This document shows positions 33,814-44,360 of a DNA stretch of 64,000 bases, piece after piece (positions within the stretch are counted from its first letter, which is position 1; every line of letters begins with the position of its first letter). The position numbers and the translations under genes are program-made. The notes beneath the pieces were generated by a model. It saw only the letters and a program-made list of their open reading frames with translations. It was not told where the DNA came from and did not search any database. Location: NCBI GenBank assembly GCA_963691655.1, contig OY829329.1:14770708-14834707 (forward strand). Direction: 5' to 3'. This stretch comes from Toxonevra muliebris (Eukaryota > Arthropoda > Insecta > Diptera > Pallopteridae).

Positions 33814-34545
33814 TTATTCAGTTGAACCTTTCAGTTTTCTTCTCACAACCTCCTCAATTGAACCAATTATGTAGAATGTAACTTCCGGCAAATTACTGTA
33901 TTCAGCAGCGTGGAGATTTGTGTGAATCCTTTGATGGTCTCTTCCAATAGAATCAACTTTCCGGTAAGACTTGTAAAGAAACGAGTCTATATATTCCTCA
34001 AGCAATTTCTCCACATACCCCATTCAATATTCAGGTTCCAATTTCTGGGATCTGTCCTTATCCAACTATGTATATTCTTCGTGTGCATCCATTTCCTTGT
34101 TTTCAACCCCAGTTTTATACTTGCCAGCCGAAAATTACCAGCTAGAACCTCATTATAGTCGGAGGGCGTCTGTACGTCAATGTCGTCAGTGATTGGACTT
34201 TCCAGAACAAATTCTCCAGTGACGGTATTATTTCTATCATCACCTTTAAGCAGCTGTGAGAAGTGTTTCCTTCACAATACTCAGTGACTGGGTTTTCCAG
34301 AGTGAATTCTCCAGTGGCGGGTTTATTTCTGTCATCTCCTTTAAACAGCTGTGAGAATTATTTCCTTCACAACCTCACAACATCCTGAATATCTACAACC
34401 AGATTTTCGTCTAGCCTTTATAGAAAGAGCCCAAGTCTTTGAACCATTAATCGGGCGTCTTATTTTTTCAAATCATTCCCGGGGATTATTCCTTTCTTTT
34501 CACTGTTTCTTTCCCCAATATTTTGAAAATTATTCCAATAATATT
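33814..34545 (-). pseudogene. Unrecognised decayed coding fragment
   Basis: Two overlapping minus-strand stretches have protein-like composition. One is about 81 codons long (33987-34250: 'LKGDDRNNTVTGEFVLESP', 'YNEVLAGNFRLASIKLGLK', 'WIRTDPRNWNLNIEW'). The other is the 69-codon frame 33814-34023 ('VEKLLEEYIDSFLYKSYRKV', 'NLPEVTFYIIGSIEEVVRRK'). A one-base shift would join them near 34015. Upstream the block encoding 'GDDRN..(V/A)TGEF.LE.P' is duplicated (about 34180-34272 and 34275-34368), again out of frame, and 'SEKKGIIPGNDLKK' at about 34450-34510 may be a further part. I do not recognise the family. It may be a host pseudogene, a retrocopy or part of a transposon protein. Confidence 0.45.
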
Positions 34546-34676
34546 TTTTGATTTTAATATTATGCTTTATGATTCCGAAATGACTCATTTCTGAATTAAC
34601 ACTGAAAAAGGTAGGATTCATTGTTACCCTGTTTAAATTACGATCTGAAGTCTGCCCCTTCTAATATTCACACAAT

Positions 34677-34820
34677 CTTGTGAACTTCTAGTTCTAATAC
34701 CTTATTCCTCTTTAATGGCACAACAGCACATGAAGAGCCCAAACCGAGCTTGTGAACTTCTTGTTCTAATAACTTTTTCTATCTCTTTTATGGCACTACA
34801 GCCCATAGCAGGCCCAGAAC
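34677..34820. repeat. 72-bp tandem duplication
   Basis: 'cttgtgaacttct' starts at 34677 and 34749. Both copies continue 'gttctaata', 'ctttaatggcac' (second copy 'cttttatggcac'), 'acagc.cat' and 'gcccaaaccgag' (second copy 'gcccagaacgag'). Two diverged copies; function unknown. Confidence 0.7.
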
Positions 34821-34976
34821 GAGGTTTTGTGTTAATAACACTATATGTCATTTTTTAACTTAAAAAATATTCCAAGCTACCCTACATAATTTTGGTATTC
34901 TGACTAACTAGCAACAGCCGTTTTCCTATGTCTGGTTTTCCAAATATTTTTCTATTAAGTTTATCCCCGAAAACTA

Positions 34977-36275
34977 TTAGGAGTATGATTGTATAAACTC
35001 GTATTTTTTTTCGTAATTTGGACACTTATTGTGAAAAAGTGATTATAAATTTATTCTTTAAAGTATTGTCCATCGTTACTCACAACCTTTTCCCATCTTT
35101 CTGCTAGCATACGGATTCCGCGTCGAAAGAACTTTTCATCTTTTGAGGCTATCCACGAATCGACCCATTTTTTGAGTTCTTCGAAAGAACGGAAGTGCTG
35201 TTCAGCCAGGCCATGTGTCATCGATCGGAATAGGTGGTAATCAGAAGGAGCAATGTCTGGAGAATACGGCGGGTGGGGTAGCGCACTTCCCATTTCAGCG
35301 TTTCCAAGTATGTTTTTACTTGCCTTGCAACATGCGGCCGAGCATTGTCGTGCTGAAGAATAACTTCGTCGTGTCTATTCTCATATTCTGGCCTTTTATC
35401 CTTTAATCCTCGGCTCAAACGCATCAACTGTAATCGGTAGCGGTCGCCAGTGATCGTTTCATTCGGTTTCAACAGCTCATAATACACGCACGACACCTTT
35501 CATTTCCCACCAAATACACAGCATGAGCTTGGATCCATGGATGTTCGGCTTTGCCGTTGATGTTGATGCATGTCCGGACGGTCCCCATGATTTTTTACGC
35601 TTTTGGTTATCGTAACGTATCCACTTTTCATCGCCAGTCACAATACGATGCAGAAAACCCCATTCTTTTCTGTCGTTCAATCAGCAGTTCACATGTGAAA
35701 AATCGTCGCTCGACGTCTCTCGGCTTCAATTCGTACGGCACCCGATTTCCTTGCTTTTGAATCATTCCCATTCCCAATGCTTTTAATCGTTTAGAAATGG
35801 TTGATTGATCAACTCCTAAAGATTCTGCAAGTTCTTGTTGCATTTGACATGAATCTTCTTCGAGTAATGCCTTCAATTCTTCATCTTTGAACTTTTTCGG
35901 GCCGCCTGAACGTTCCGTCTTCAACATCAAAATCACCACTTTTGAAACGGGCATACCACACCTGACACATTCTAACGTCTATAGCACAGTCAGGATAAGC
36001 TTCAGTGAGTAAACGATGTGCTTCAGTTGCGTTTTTCTTTAAAATGGAAGAAGCAAATTAAAACTTCCCGCAATTGTTGTTTTGTTGGCACGAAATTCGA
36101 CATTTTCAGCTATAGTAAAACACTTTTGTAAAATTATGAAAATTATTTGGCAGATCAATTCTTATAGTATTTCTGGCACTCTTCGAGATAGAATAGCTGT
36201 CAATGTCAAAAAAATGGCGCGTATGATAGATATGAAGTTAGTCACAATTACGAGTTTATACATTCATACTCCCAA
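34977..36275 (-). mobile_element. Near-full-length mariner (mauritiana-like), inactivated
   Basis: A 1299-bp element with inverted repeats of about 30 bp ('ttaggagtatgattgtataa' at the left; 'ttgggagtatgaatgtataa' read inward from the right). It is flanked by TA at 34975-34976 and 36276-36277, exactly the size and flanks of a complete mariner. It encloses one transposase gene relic on the minus strand. The repeats differ at only a few positions. Confidence 0.92.
35051..36103 (-). pseudogene. Mariner transposase (DD34D), frameshifted
   Basis: The coding region runs from ATG at 36103 ('MSNFVPTKQQLREVLI') to the stop at 35051, about 350 codons, the usual mariner length. Visible pieces are the N-terminal DNA-binding part ('AHRLLTEAYPDCAIDVRMCQ' and 'GGPKKFKDEELKALLEED', 'AESLGVDQSTISKRLKALG'), the first catalytic aspartate in 'RIVTGDEKWIRYDN', the second in 'LQHDNARPHVAR' and the third in 'YSPDIAPSDYHLFRSM', followed by 'ERWEKVVSNDGQYFKE'. 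All three catalytic aspartates survive, but at least four frameshifts (near 36045, 35900, 35690-35640, 35490 and 35290) break the frame. Family knowledge: the enzyme excises and inserts the element at TA dinucleotides. Confidence 0.93.
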
Positions 36276-36279
36276 TAAG

Positions 36280-37018
36280 TTAAATGGTTAGCCAATTTAA
36301 AACAAAATTTGAGGTAAAAGGCTTTAGATTTCGCGTCCTGATGTCGGAGAACAAAATGTGGAGGAAACTGGGCGAAATATTTATCTTGAACTGTGTTATC
36401 TGAAGTAGAACATTTTTTAGAACAACAATCGACCGTGTTTTATTTTAAAATGCGTTATTTCTCTGAGTGAAGATATTGCAGTTTCGTGATTTTTAGTGTT
36501 TAGTAATAGAACTTCTGAATTAGCTTCAAGGTCCAAATTTCTGACCCAAGATTCATGAACTATAAAAAGAAATTTGATATTATAACTATCGCGGTGACAA
36601 AAGAAACGCGTATCCCTCTTTAAGTCTCATGTAAACAAAACTTGGCAGCACTGTCGGTGTGTGAAAGTGAACCTAACCAATAAGTGCTGAGTTTATGTCA
36701 CTTAATCTAAGATTAAGTCACCGAATCATCGTATCTTGTCCCAAAAATTACAGACCATTAAGTCACCGAATCATCGTGTCTTGTCCCAAAAATCACAGAC
36801 CATCATAGCTCAAAAAACAATCATTAAAATCACTTCATTTGTCCTATATAATTTGAGGATCTTTCGACTTAAAACTATTAAGCCCTTCAAATCGTGTAAA
36901 AATATAACACGGTATACGAATCTATACTAAAAAATTTAATTTTATTTTTATAAAAATACATCAGACATTATTTAGGTACACATACAAAAAAAAAAATATA
37001 CTAAAATTATTCTAACAT
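36280..37018. other. Intergenic DNA with a 45-bp tandem duplication
   Basis: Two copies of 'attaagtcaccgaatcatcg' with 'cttgtcccaaaaat' follow each other at 36712-36756 and 36757-36801. A short palindrome 'cttaatctaagattaag' precedes them. A minus-strand AATAAA (plus 36941-36946) is the nearest poly(A) signal I find downstream of the Mtch stop codon. No coding is supported. Confidence 0.5.
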
Positions 37019-37399
37019 CACTGTACTAGAGATGGGCACGTGAGTACTTTTTGGCTCACGCTCACGCATGATCACGACTTTGAAAATATTACTCATGCAT
37101 GTCCACGTACGCTGACACAAAATTTCACGCATGTTCACGTTGATTTTTTTTCCTAAAAAGTTTCCACGCATGCTCACGTACGCTGTCTTTTTATTTTTAA
37201 ATATGAAAATTTAAGTACATTTATATAAAAATGCTCACGAATTTTGACGTGGAAATTATATCACGCTCACGCATGTTCCCATAGGAATTATGGAAATTAA
37301 ATCACGCTCACGCAAGCTCATATGGAAATTATGTTACGTTCAAGCGTATACACGCGTGTCACATAAAACTCACGTCACGTGCCCATCTCTACACTGTAC
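37019..37399. mobile_element. hAT-type miniature element with perfect 8-bp TSD
   Basis: The duplication 'cactgtac' lies at 37019-37026 and 37392-37399. The element, 37027-37391 (365 bp), has inverted ends 'tagagatgggcacgtga'. Its inside is packed with variants of 'tcacgcatg', 'tcacgtacgct' and 'gctcacg' on the same strand, the kind of subterminal repeat that hAT transposases bind. It has no coding capacity. It sits 158 bp downstream of the Mtch stop codon and may lie in that gene's 3' UTR. Confidence 0.9.
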
Positions 37400-37549
37400 T
37401 TCATACTTCTCCACAGATTAAATACAAATTCTATTTCCAAAAGAAAAAATCACTCTCCAAACTATTGGGATTTATGGTAAACGGCATTATTTGTCGATCT
37501 ATTTAGAAGAAAAAATAAAAAAAATATATAATTTTGTAAAAAAATAAAC

Positions 37550-37756
37550 TTAAATTAAATATTTTGTTTCCAAATACCGCGCATAAAACCAATTACAACG
37601 ATTTAGTTCACCACGTTGTTGTAAATCAAACCAGCAGGAAATCCATGATTTATATTCGGGCATTGAAGGCGGCATAGCAATTGATAGGCGTGATCCACTT
37701 ACAGCAGTACAAACGAAGACTACATAAAGCGGATAGAATATGGCAGAAACAACGCT
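37550..37756 (-). CDS. Mtch: Mtch exon 4
   Basis: 207 bases after a 69-bp intron whose acceptor reads '...aatttctag'. It encodes 68 residues, 'SVVSAIFYPLYVVFVCTAVS' through 'NWFYARYLETKYLI', and ends at TAA (37552-37550). 'YKSWISCWFDLQQRGELNR' matches the C-terminal region of MTCH2. Confidence 0.92.
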   Translation of the reverse strand, partial: SVVSAIFYPLYVVFVCTAVSGSRLSIAMPPSMPEYKSWISCWFDLQQRGELNRCNWFYARYLETKYLI

Positions 37757-40700
37757 CTAGAAATTATGAAAAATATATAAAAAATTTACCGGAAATAAAT
37801 CTAAAATTATCAGAAAGGGACATACCATTGTTAGTATCGAATTACATGTTCTGCTCGTTTTTTCTTTTACCAAATATCTATTTAGTAGATGTATAGTTGT
37901 ATCGCCCACCACGTGGCATGTTACTCTATATAAAAGTTTTGGTATTAAGCCCGCATACAAACCCATTATGCCTTCAGCATTATAGATTTCTTTCAGTGCA
38001 TCCAATGATGTGCTATAGATATTTTCACGCCCTACGAATTGCGCCATCTGGCGTAAGGAAGCTACATGAAATGGATGCGAGAGAATTGCATAAGAGACGC
38101 TTAGAAATATTTGTCGTTTTAGGTTTGCGGTGAATCGAGCATCGCTGGAAAGGAAGTTTTAAAAAGAAAGCAGGGTTTGAAAATTTGATTTAAAAGAAAT
38201 TTCATTTTAGTCTCAAAATTTTGAGGAAAAAAATTAAATTAAATAAATAAAAATCCGTTAAGATTAAAACTCAGATCATATCAAAACTTAGACCAAATCC
38301 TGATCCAAAACCAAACCGAAATTTAGGTCAGAAGCCTAACCAAATTCAGACAAAAACTCGGAACAAAATCCGACAAAAAAATTAGATCAAAATTGGACCG
38401 AAGCTCAGACCAAAAGACAAACGAAATCAGACACCAAAAATCGGGCCGAAATTCAGACCGAAACTTGGTTTAAGTGTAGACCGAAGTTCAGTCCATATTC
38501 AGATCAAATTTCAGACCAAAGTTTGGCCTAAAAATGTGATAAAAAAGAAACCAAAATTCAGGTAAAAAACTATACCAAAATTTTAGCCAGAAATGGACCA
38601 AAGCTCAGATCGAAAGGAAACCAAATACAAATCAAACATTTTAAAGGAAATTCACACCAAAACTTAGACCGAATTCAGACCAGAAATAAATCAAAACTGC
38701 AAGGCATAAGGAAGCCAGCCTCAGATCAAAATGTAGATCAAAACTAGACCGACTCTGACCAAAGTTAAGGCCCAAATGCAAACTAATAACTGCCTCAAAA
38801 TTTAGACCAAAAATCAGACAAAATTCAGACCGAAATTCGAAGAATAAGGAAGCCAAACTGAGTCAAAAAAAAAAAAGAATTAAATCCAAACCAAAAATCA
38901 GGCCTAAAACTAGACCAGAAATAAGATCGTAATTCAAATACAAATTTAGACCAAATTCAAAACCAAACTCGGACCAAAACCTAAACTTAAACAATGCCAA
39001 ATTTTACACTAAATTCAAATTAAAAATCAACCTATATTCAGATGAAATCTATGATCAAAAAGGATCAAAACCCAGTTACAACTTATGCTTAAGTAAACCA
39101 AAAATCGGGTAAAAGCAAAATCAAATACAGACTAAACAATTTACCGAAATTCAGGGCAAAACTTAAAAGCATAAGGTTGCCCATAAGCTCTGGCCAAAAG
39201 TAAGACCCAAATTCAGATCCAAGTGAGATCGAAACGTTGACCAAATTCAAACCAAAACTCAGACAAAAATACAAACTCAAGTAGCAACAAATTCAAACCA
39301 AAAACTAGACTAAACCTATTCCTAAACTTACACCAAATTTAGATCAAAAGTCAAACCGCATTCAGATCAAAACTATGATTAAAAAGGATAAAAACTATAC
39401 CACAACTTAAGCCAGAAGTAGACCAAATCTCAGACAAAAGAGATACCAAATATTGTCAAAATATTTTAGTAAAATTCCGACCAAAATTAACACCTAAATT
39501 CTGATGCAACTAAGTCCCGAATTTTAACCGAAACTCAGACCCAATTCAGACTAAAAATCTAACCTAAATGCAGACCAAAAATTTTATTTACATTCAGACC
39601 AAAACTCAGACAAAGTTCAGGCTAAAATTTAGATCAAACCTAGACCAAAATTTGAAACGAGACTCAAATTTAAATGTAGACCAGAAACCTGACCTAAGTT
39701 CAGACCTAAATGCAGATAAGAATTTTTACCAATTCTCATACCAAAAATCAGATTAAGTCTCAGACCAAGTTCAGACCAAAACTCAAAGTATAAGAATACT
39801 AGACTTAGTCTAAAAATAATACCAAAAATTAGACCAAAATTTAAGACAGAAACCAGACCGAAACTGAGACTAAATTCTAATAAGACTTCAGACTAAATTG
39901 AAACCAAACTTTAACCGAAAGTAGGCCGAATTCAAAACAGAACTTGATCGAAAACTCAGCTCAAAACTTAGACCCAAATTTAGACCGAATTCAAAGAAAT
40001 ATTCAAACTAAGTTCCGATCTAAGTTCAAGCCAAAATCCAAAATGGAACTCAGATCAAAAGTCCGCCTAAAATTCAAACAAAAAATCAGAGCAAGAATCG
40101 AACCAAATGTTTAGATCATTACTCTGAAATCGGATCAAATATCAGACCAAAACTCAGATGCAATTTCTGATCAGAAATCAGTTAAAAAAATATCATTAAC
40201 TAATTTCAGACATAATATGATCCAAGTGTATATATTTAACAATCGGTTTGGCAATTTCAACACGAAGGTGAATATTTGATTCCGACGGTCGAAAAAATTG
40301 GTTTTCATTGAAAACTTGTCCTTGTGAAAGCCCCGAGCAGTGAATGAAACTGATCGATTTCGAGGTATGAAGTATGTTAGATTTTAGTATCAGAACTTTG
40401 AACAAGATTGACCCAGTGTAATTTAATTTTGGACTTAACGGATTACTGCCTATTATATAGCAATGCAAAGAGAAGAGGAGGCAAGGGAATTGTCGTTTCA
40501 AGCGAAAGAAAATTGAACTCCAAAGACAGAGGGTTCGAAAATTTCGATGGCCGTAGTAACTGGAATGAAACTAACTTAATCTTTCGAAAACCTTAGCTGC
40601 CTGACTAACTTCTAACATCTGCCAAACTTTTTTCTAAATATATAAAAGAAATAAACCCAAAATGGGTCAAAATTGGTACCATTTAGATACAGTAATTAAT

Positions 40701-41335
40701 TGAATTTCGTTGCTAGAAAACTAGCCCTCACAAGTAGGCTAAAGTTTTATTTACCGTCTTCCTTTCCCCTTCTCCTATAGAATGTATACTTACAACTCTT
40801 CAATGCTCGGTTCAACTTGTATTTTCTCCTGCTCCACCAAACCCACACCATTTGCCAATTGATCACTGAAAAATGAGCCAACAAAACAACCCAGCAACCG
40901 TGGAATAAGACCCCGATATAAACCGAAAAAGCCGTCCGTTTCACGTATATAATACACTGTGGAAGGAAATAAAAATATGAGCTGGTTAATTAACTCTAAG
41001 AAGCACTAGCAGATCTAGAGATTGAGGAGCCGGGAGTTTTAGTTCTTTTTTTTTTCATCAGTTCATGGAACTCTGCACTTGGATCCACTAGTACTAATAA
41101 TATTTTTCATTGCAAACTAACCATAATCCAAAAGACAGGGCTGTTTATTCTTTCTATTGAAATCTGAAACAACTGGTATGAAACCTAATTGCATTAGGAC
41201 TTTCGGATATTCAAGCGGATACATAACAGTCATAGCAGCTAAACGTGCTCCACAACGCATCCATCTATTTGCAGCTACACGGCTTTCAGCGGCCCGGGGT
41301 CCGACATCCAGAAAGGTTAAGTCCAACTCGGACAT
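37550..41335 (-). CDS. Mtch: Mitochondrial carrier homolog (Mtch/MTCH2 family), four exons
   Basis: Join on the minus strand: 41335-41122, 40956-40794, 38144-37826, 37756-37550. All introns have GT...AG ends (donors GTTAGT, GTAAGT, GTATGT; pyrimidine-rich acceptors), the phases fit, and the product is 300 residues against 303 for human MTCH2. Exon 1 carries the first carrier signature 'MYPLEYPKVLMQLGF', which fits Px[DE]xx[KR]; exon 2 has 'GLYRGLIPRLLGCFVGSFF'; exon 3 has 'SHPFHVASLRQMAQFVGREN' and 'GIMGLYAGLIPKLL'; exon 4 has 'YPLYVVFVCTAV' and 'MPEYKSWISCWFDLQQRGEL', all in family order. The second and third signatures are degenerate, as is typical of this family. Established for the family: outer mitochondrial membrane proteins derived from SLC25 carriers; MTCH2 acts as an insertase for tail-anchored proteins and in lipid and apoptosis control. 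The gene has no frameshift and looks functional. Its second intron is mostly satellite. Confidence 0.95.
37826..38144 (-). CDS. Mtch: Mtch exon 3
   Basis: 319 bases from acceptor '...tcctttccag' to donor GTATGT, ending in phase 0. It reads 'FDARFTANLKRQIFLSVSYA', then 'ILSHPFHVASLRQMAQFVGR' and 'NAEGIMGLYAGLIPKLL', the most conserved part of the family. The HPFH block is the family's version of the second carrier signature. Confidence 0.95.
38270..40200. repeat. Satellite filling Mtch intron 2
   Basis: About 1.9 kb of the same 'gaccaaaa/cagaccaaaactcaga' degenerate repeat as at the left window edge, here wholly inside the 2649-bp second intron (38145-40793). Units run in one orientation. The remaining 600 bases of intron (40200-40793) include a non-repetitive stretch with no splice-supported coding. 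Confidence 0.85.
40794..40956 (-). CDS. Mtch: Mtch exon 2
   Basis: 163 bases from acceptor '...ccttccacag' to donor GTAAGT. In the phase set by exon 1 it reads 'YYIRETDGFFGLYRGLIPRL', then 'LGCFVGSFFSDQLANGVGLV' and 'EQEKIQVEPSIEE'. The alternative frame through this exon (an apparent 65-codon frame) is a shadow. The intron before it is 165 bp. Confidence 0.92.
41122..41335 (-). CDS. Mtch: Mtch exon 1
   Basis: Starts at the ATG 41335-41333 and ends after the first base of codon 72 at 41122; donor GTTAGT follows. Encodes 'MSELDLTFLDVGPRAAESR' through 'NRKNKQPCLLDY', covering the first transmembrane helix and the conserved PLEYPK signature. Reading past the donor meets a stop two codons later, which supports the splice. 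Confidence 0.93.
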
Positions 41336-41339
41336 ATTA

Positions 41340-42020
41340 CAAATAGTTTTTTTTTCTTCAAATTTTTGGTTAAGTTTCCGAAAAGGTTAACTGCTTATCA
41401 ACAGCGAATATACGAATTAATATTATTGGTTTTTATTTAAACTTATTAAAAAAAAAATATTCCAAAATTTTAAATATTTTTTTTTTTTTTTATGTTTTGA
41501 TTATATTTTGACAAAAGTTTTCAAACAATGTTGGAATTTTTATTTTTATTTTTTCTTATTTGAAAAATTATGATAACTAATAGAGCTGCTTATTTTGAGA
41601 ATACACTCAGCGAAATTAGTTTATAATTTATTTAGTATTATAAATTTTCTTTAGTTATTAATTAATACCTAAGGTATACAGCTCACGAATTTCATATATA
41701 ATTCCATAATTTTTCGCTTTAGCTTTAAGTTTACCTTAACTGTACATTGCTTCACCCACACATTTGCCTGTGTAATATTAATTAATATAGTATTTGCTTC
41801 ACTAAGCATTTACCACTTCTAAAAAATTCACATTTCAAATAAAATCGCTTTAATATGTCAATACCAATTCATTATAATCATCTTCTTATTATTTGGAAGG
41901 AAAATGATAATCATCTTCAATATGCCCGCATAAACTTATACTAACTGGAGAGTTACAGTGGGATAGAAACACAGAAAATTGTATTAAAATCTGGTGTTTA
42001 TAGGGTACCGAAACAATTTA
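41340..42020. other. Mtch upstream region
   Basis: The region expected to hold the Mtch promoter and 5' UTR on the minus strand. It is strongly AT-rich with poly-T runs (41479-41491). I see no clear TATA box or initiator that could be singled out, and no second gene in the divergent direction. Confidence 0.4.
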
Positions 42021-42024
42021 AATA

Positions 42025-44335
42025 TTGATGATCAAAGCGGACCAAAATTTAGATCAAATGAAGCCCACAACTAGAAAAAAAATCTGACAAAAATTTAGTC
42101 CAAAGCTTAGACCAAAATTTGAACCGAAGTCCAGACCAAAAGTAAAGCAAAACAAAAACCTATATACCAAGTAAAAACTTAGATAAAAAGTAAACCGAAA
42201 GTCAGGCTAAATCCGACCCTAACTTACACAAAAAGTAAATTGGTCTCAGACTGAAGCGTTCCAAAAATTACACCGGTATCTAAACTAAAACTCAGATCTG
42301 AAGTAGACCAAAAGAAGACCAAACCTTAAGCCGATATTCACACCAAAATTCAGTCCAAAAAACAAACCAAAATTCAGACCAAAATTTATACCATAATCCG
42401 ATTAATTTTCATACCAAAATTTTTACCAAAATTCAGTTTAAAAAATACCAAAATTCAGAACAGAACTAAAAGAAGACGCAAGTCAAAACTCAGACAAGAA
42501 GCAGACCAAAAATCCAGCCAGAATTTCAAATCAAATGTCTGATAAATAGTAGACCAAAACCTAAACCAAAAATCAGGTCAGATGTTCTGACCAGAAGCAA
42601 ATCATAATCAAACTGATATTCAGACCAAAACTCTGACAAAAGCTCAACCGAAAACCAGGCAAAAATCAGGAAAACTTAGGCCAGAAGTGAATCAAAAAAT
42701 TTATTGATATTCCAAGTAAAAAACACTGATAAAAAAACGACTAAAACTCGGACTCCATCAGACAAAAACTAAAAAAAAAAAGTAGACCAGAACTCAGGAC
42801 CAAAATTTAAAACCAAAAATCAGATCAATATTCAGAACAGAAGCGGACAAAAAAACAACCCAGTATTTAGACCAGTATCAAACCGAAAATCAGATCGGTA
42901 ATCAGAAGAAAACTCTCACCAGAAACAGACGAAAAGAAAACCAAACCTTAGGCCGTTATTCAGATCAAAATTTATACCAAAATTCATACCAAAATGACTA
43001 AAAATTAGACTAAATTTTAAACCAAAATTCATACAATAACTCAGATCGAAAATCAGACTAAGCCTCAGACAGAAATTCAGAATTAAATTTATACCAAAAA
43101 TTGGACTAACTTTCATACCAAAATTTTTGGCCGAAATTGAGTCGTACAAAAAATTACAATTCAGAACAAAACTCAAACAAAAGGACCATCAAAATTCAGA
43201 TCAGAAGTAGATCCAATTTCGACCCGATATTCAGACCAAAGCTCGGACAAAGAATAAACCAAAACTTAGGCCAGATCTCAAACCAAAAATCGATCTAAAA
43301 ATTTGGTCATAAAATCGGACCAAAATTTACACCACAAGTAGACTAAAATAAGACCAATACTTAGACCAAATTTCATACCAGTTTTGATCTAAATTTTTGT
43401 CTGATTTTTAGTTTAAATTTTTGTAAAATTTTTGGTCTAATCTATGGTTTAAATTTTTTTTTAATTTTGGTCTAATTCTTAGGCTAACTTTTCGGTTCAG
43501 GTTAGACCAGACTTCGGGTTCGAGTTTTGTTCGGAGTTTGGCCTGATATTTGGTCTAAGTTTTTGATTAAATTTTGGTCCAAATCTTGGATTATTTTTTG
43601 GGCCCAGCAATGACCTCTTCGACTCAGTTTTGATCTGACTTTTGGTTTGAATTTATGAGAGAGAGTTTTGTTTGATTTTTGTCCTGACACTTGGACTGAA
43701 TTTTGGTCTAAATTTTAGACTAAATTTTGGTCTAAGTTTTGGATTAATTTTTGGACCCAGCAATGGCCTCTGCGACTCAGTTTTGATCTGACTTTTGGTT
43801 TCAATTTTAAGACAGAATTTTGTTCGATTTTTGTCCTGACACTTGGACTGAATTTTGGTCTAAATTTTAGATTAAATTTTGGTCTAAGTTATGGATTAAA
43901 TTTTGGTTTAAGTTTTGCATTAATTTTTGGACCCAGAAATCTCATTGGCTCAGTTTTGATCTGACTTTTAGTTAGAATTTTGTTTACAATTTGGTTTTAT
44001 TTTTGGTCTGATATTTGGACTGAATTTTTGTCTAAATTTTGAATTGAGTTTTGGACCCAGCAATGGCCTCTTCGGCTCAGTTTTGATCAGACTATTGATT
44101 TGAGTTTTGAGAGAAAATTTTGTTTTATTTTTGTCTGGTTGTTTGGTCTAAATTTTGGTCTGATTTTTCGATCCAGAATAGGTCAGAATTTAGTGTAATT
44201 TTTGTTCTGATTTTCTGTGTGCTTTATGGTCGAATTTTTTATCCAGATTTGGGTTTAATTTTTGGTTTGACTTGTGGCGAACTTAAGTTCTAGTTTAGAC
44301 TTAAATCAAAACTCTAGATAGAAATTTTGCAATTT
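42025..44335. repeat. Satellite in fold-back arrangement (strand switch near 43385)
   Basis: 42025-43380 contains the 'agaccaaaa' units on the plus strand; from about 43385 to 44335 the same units appear as reverse complement ('tttggtctaaattttggtct'). The switch occurs within a few bases, making a long imperfect inverted repeat. The right arm holds a longer unit with 'ggacccagcaatggcctc' and 'actcagttttgatctgactt' at about 43599, 43754, 43929 and 44053 (spacing 155, 175 and 124 bp). No coding is seen. Confidence 0.8.
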
Positions 44336-44344
44336 TGCTTTACT

Positions 44345-44360
44345 ATGCGCCGCGGCGCAT
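44345..44360. other. 16-bp GC-rich perfect palindrome
   Basis: 'atgcgccgcggcgcat' is its own reverse complement and is almost all G/C, directly beside a large AT-rich satellite. Its role is unknown. Confidence 0.8.

Noticed and set aside
37681..38133. Plus-strand frames of 71 and 78 codons
   Set aside because: They are antisense to Mtch exons 3 and 4.
40747..40944. 65-codon minus-strand frame within the Mtch locus
   Set aside because: It is the wrong frame of Mtch exon 2; the frame set by splicing from exon 1 gives the conserved carrier sequence.
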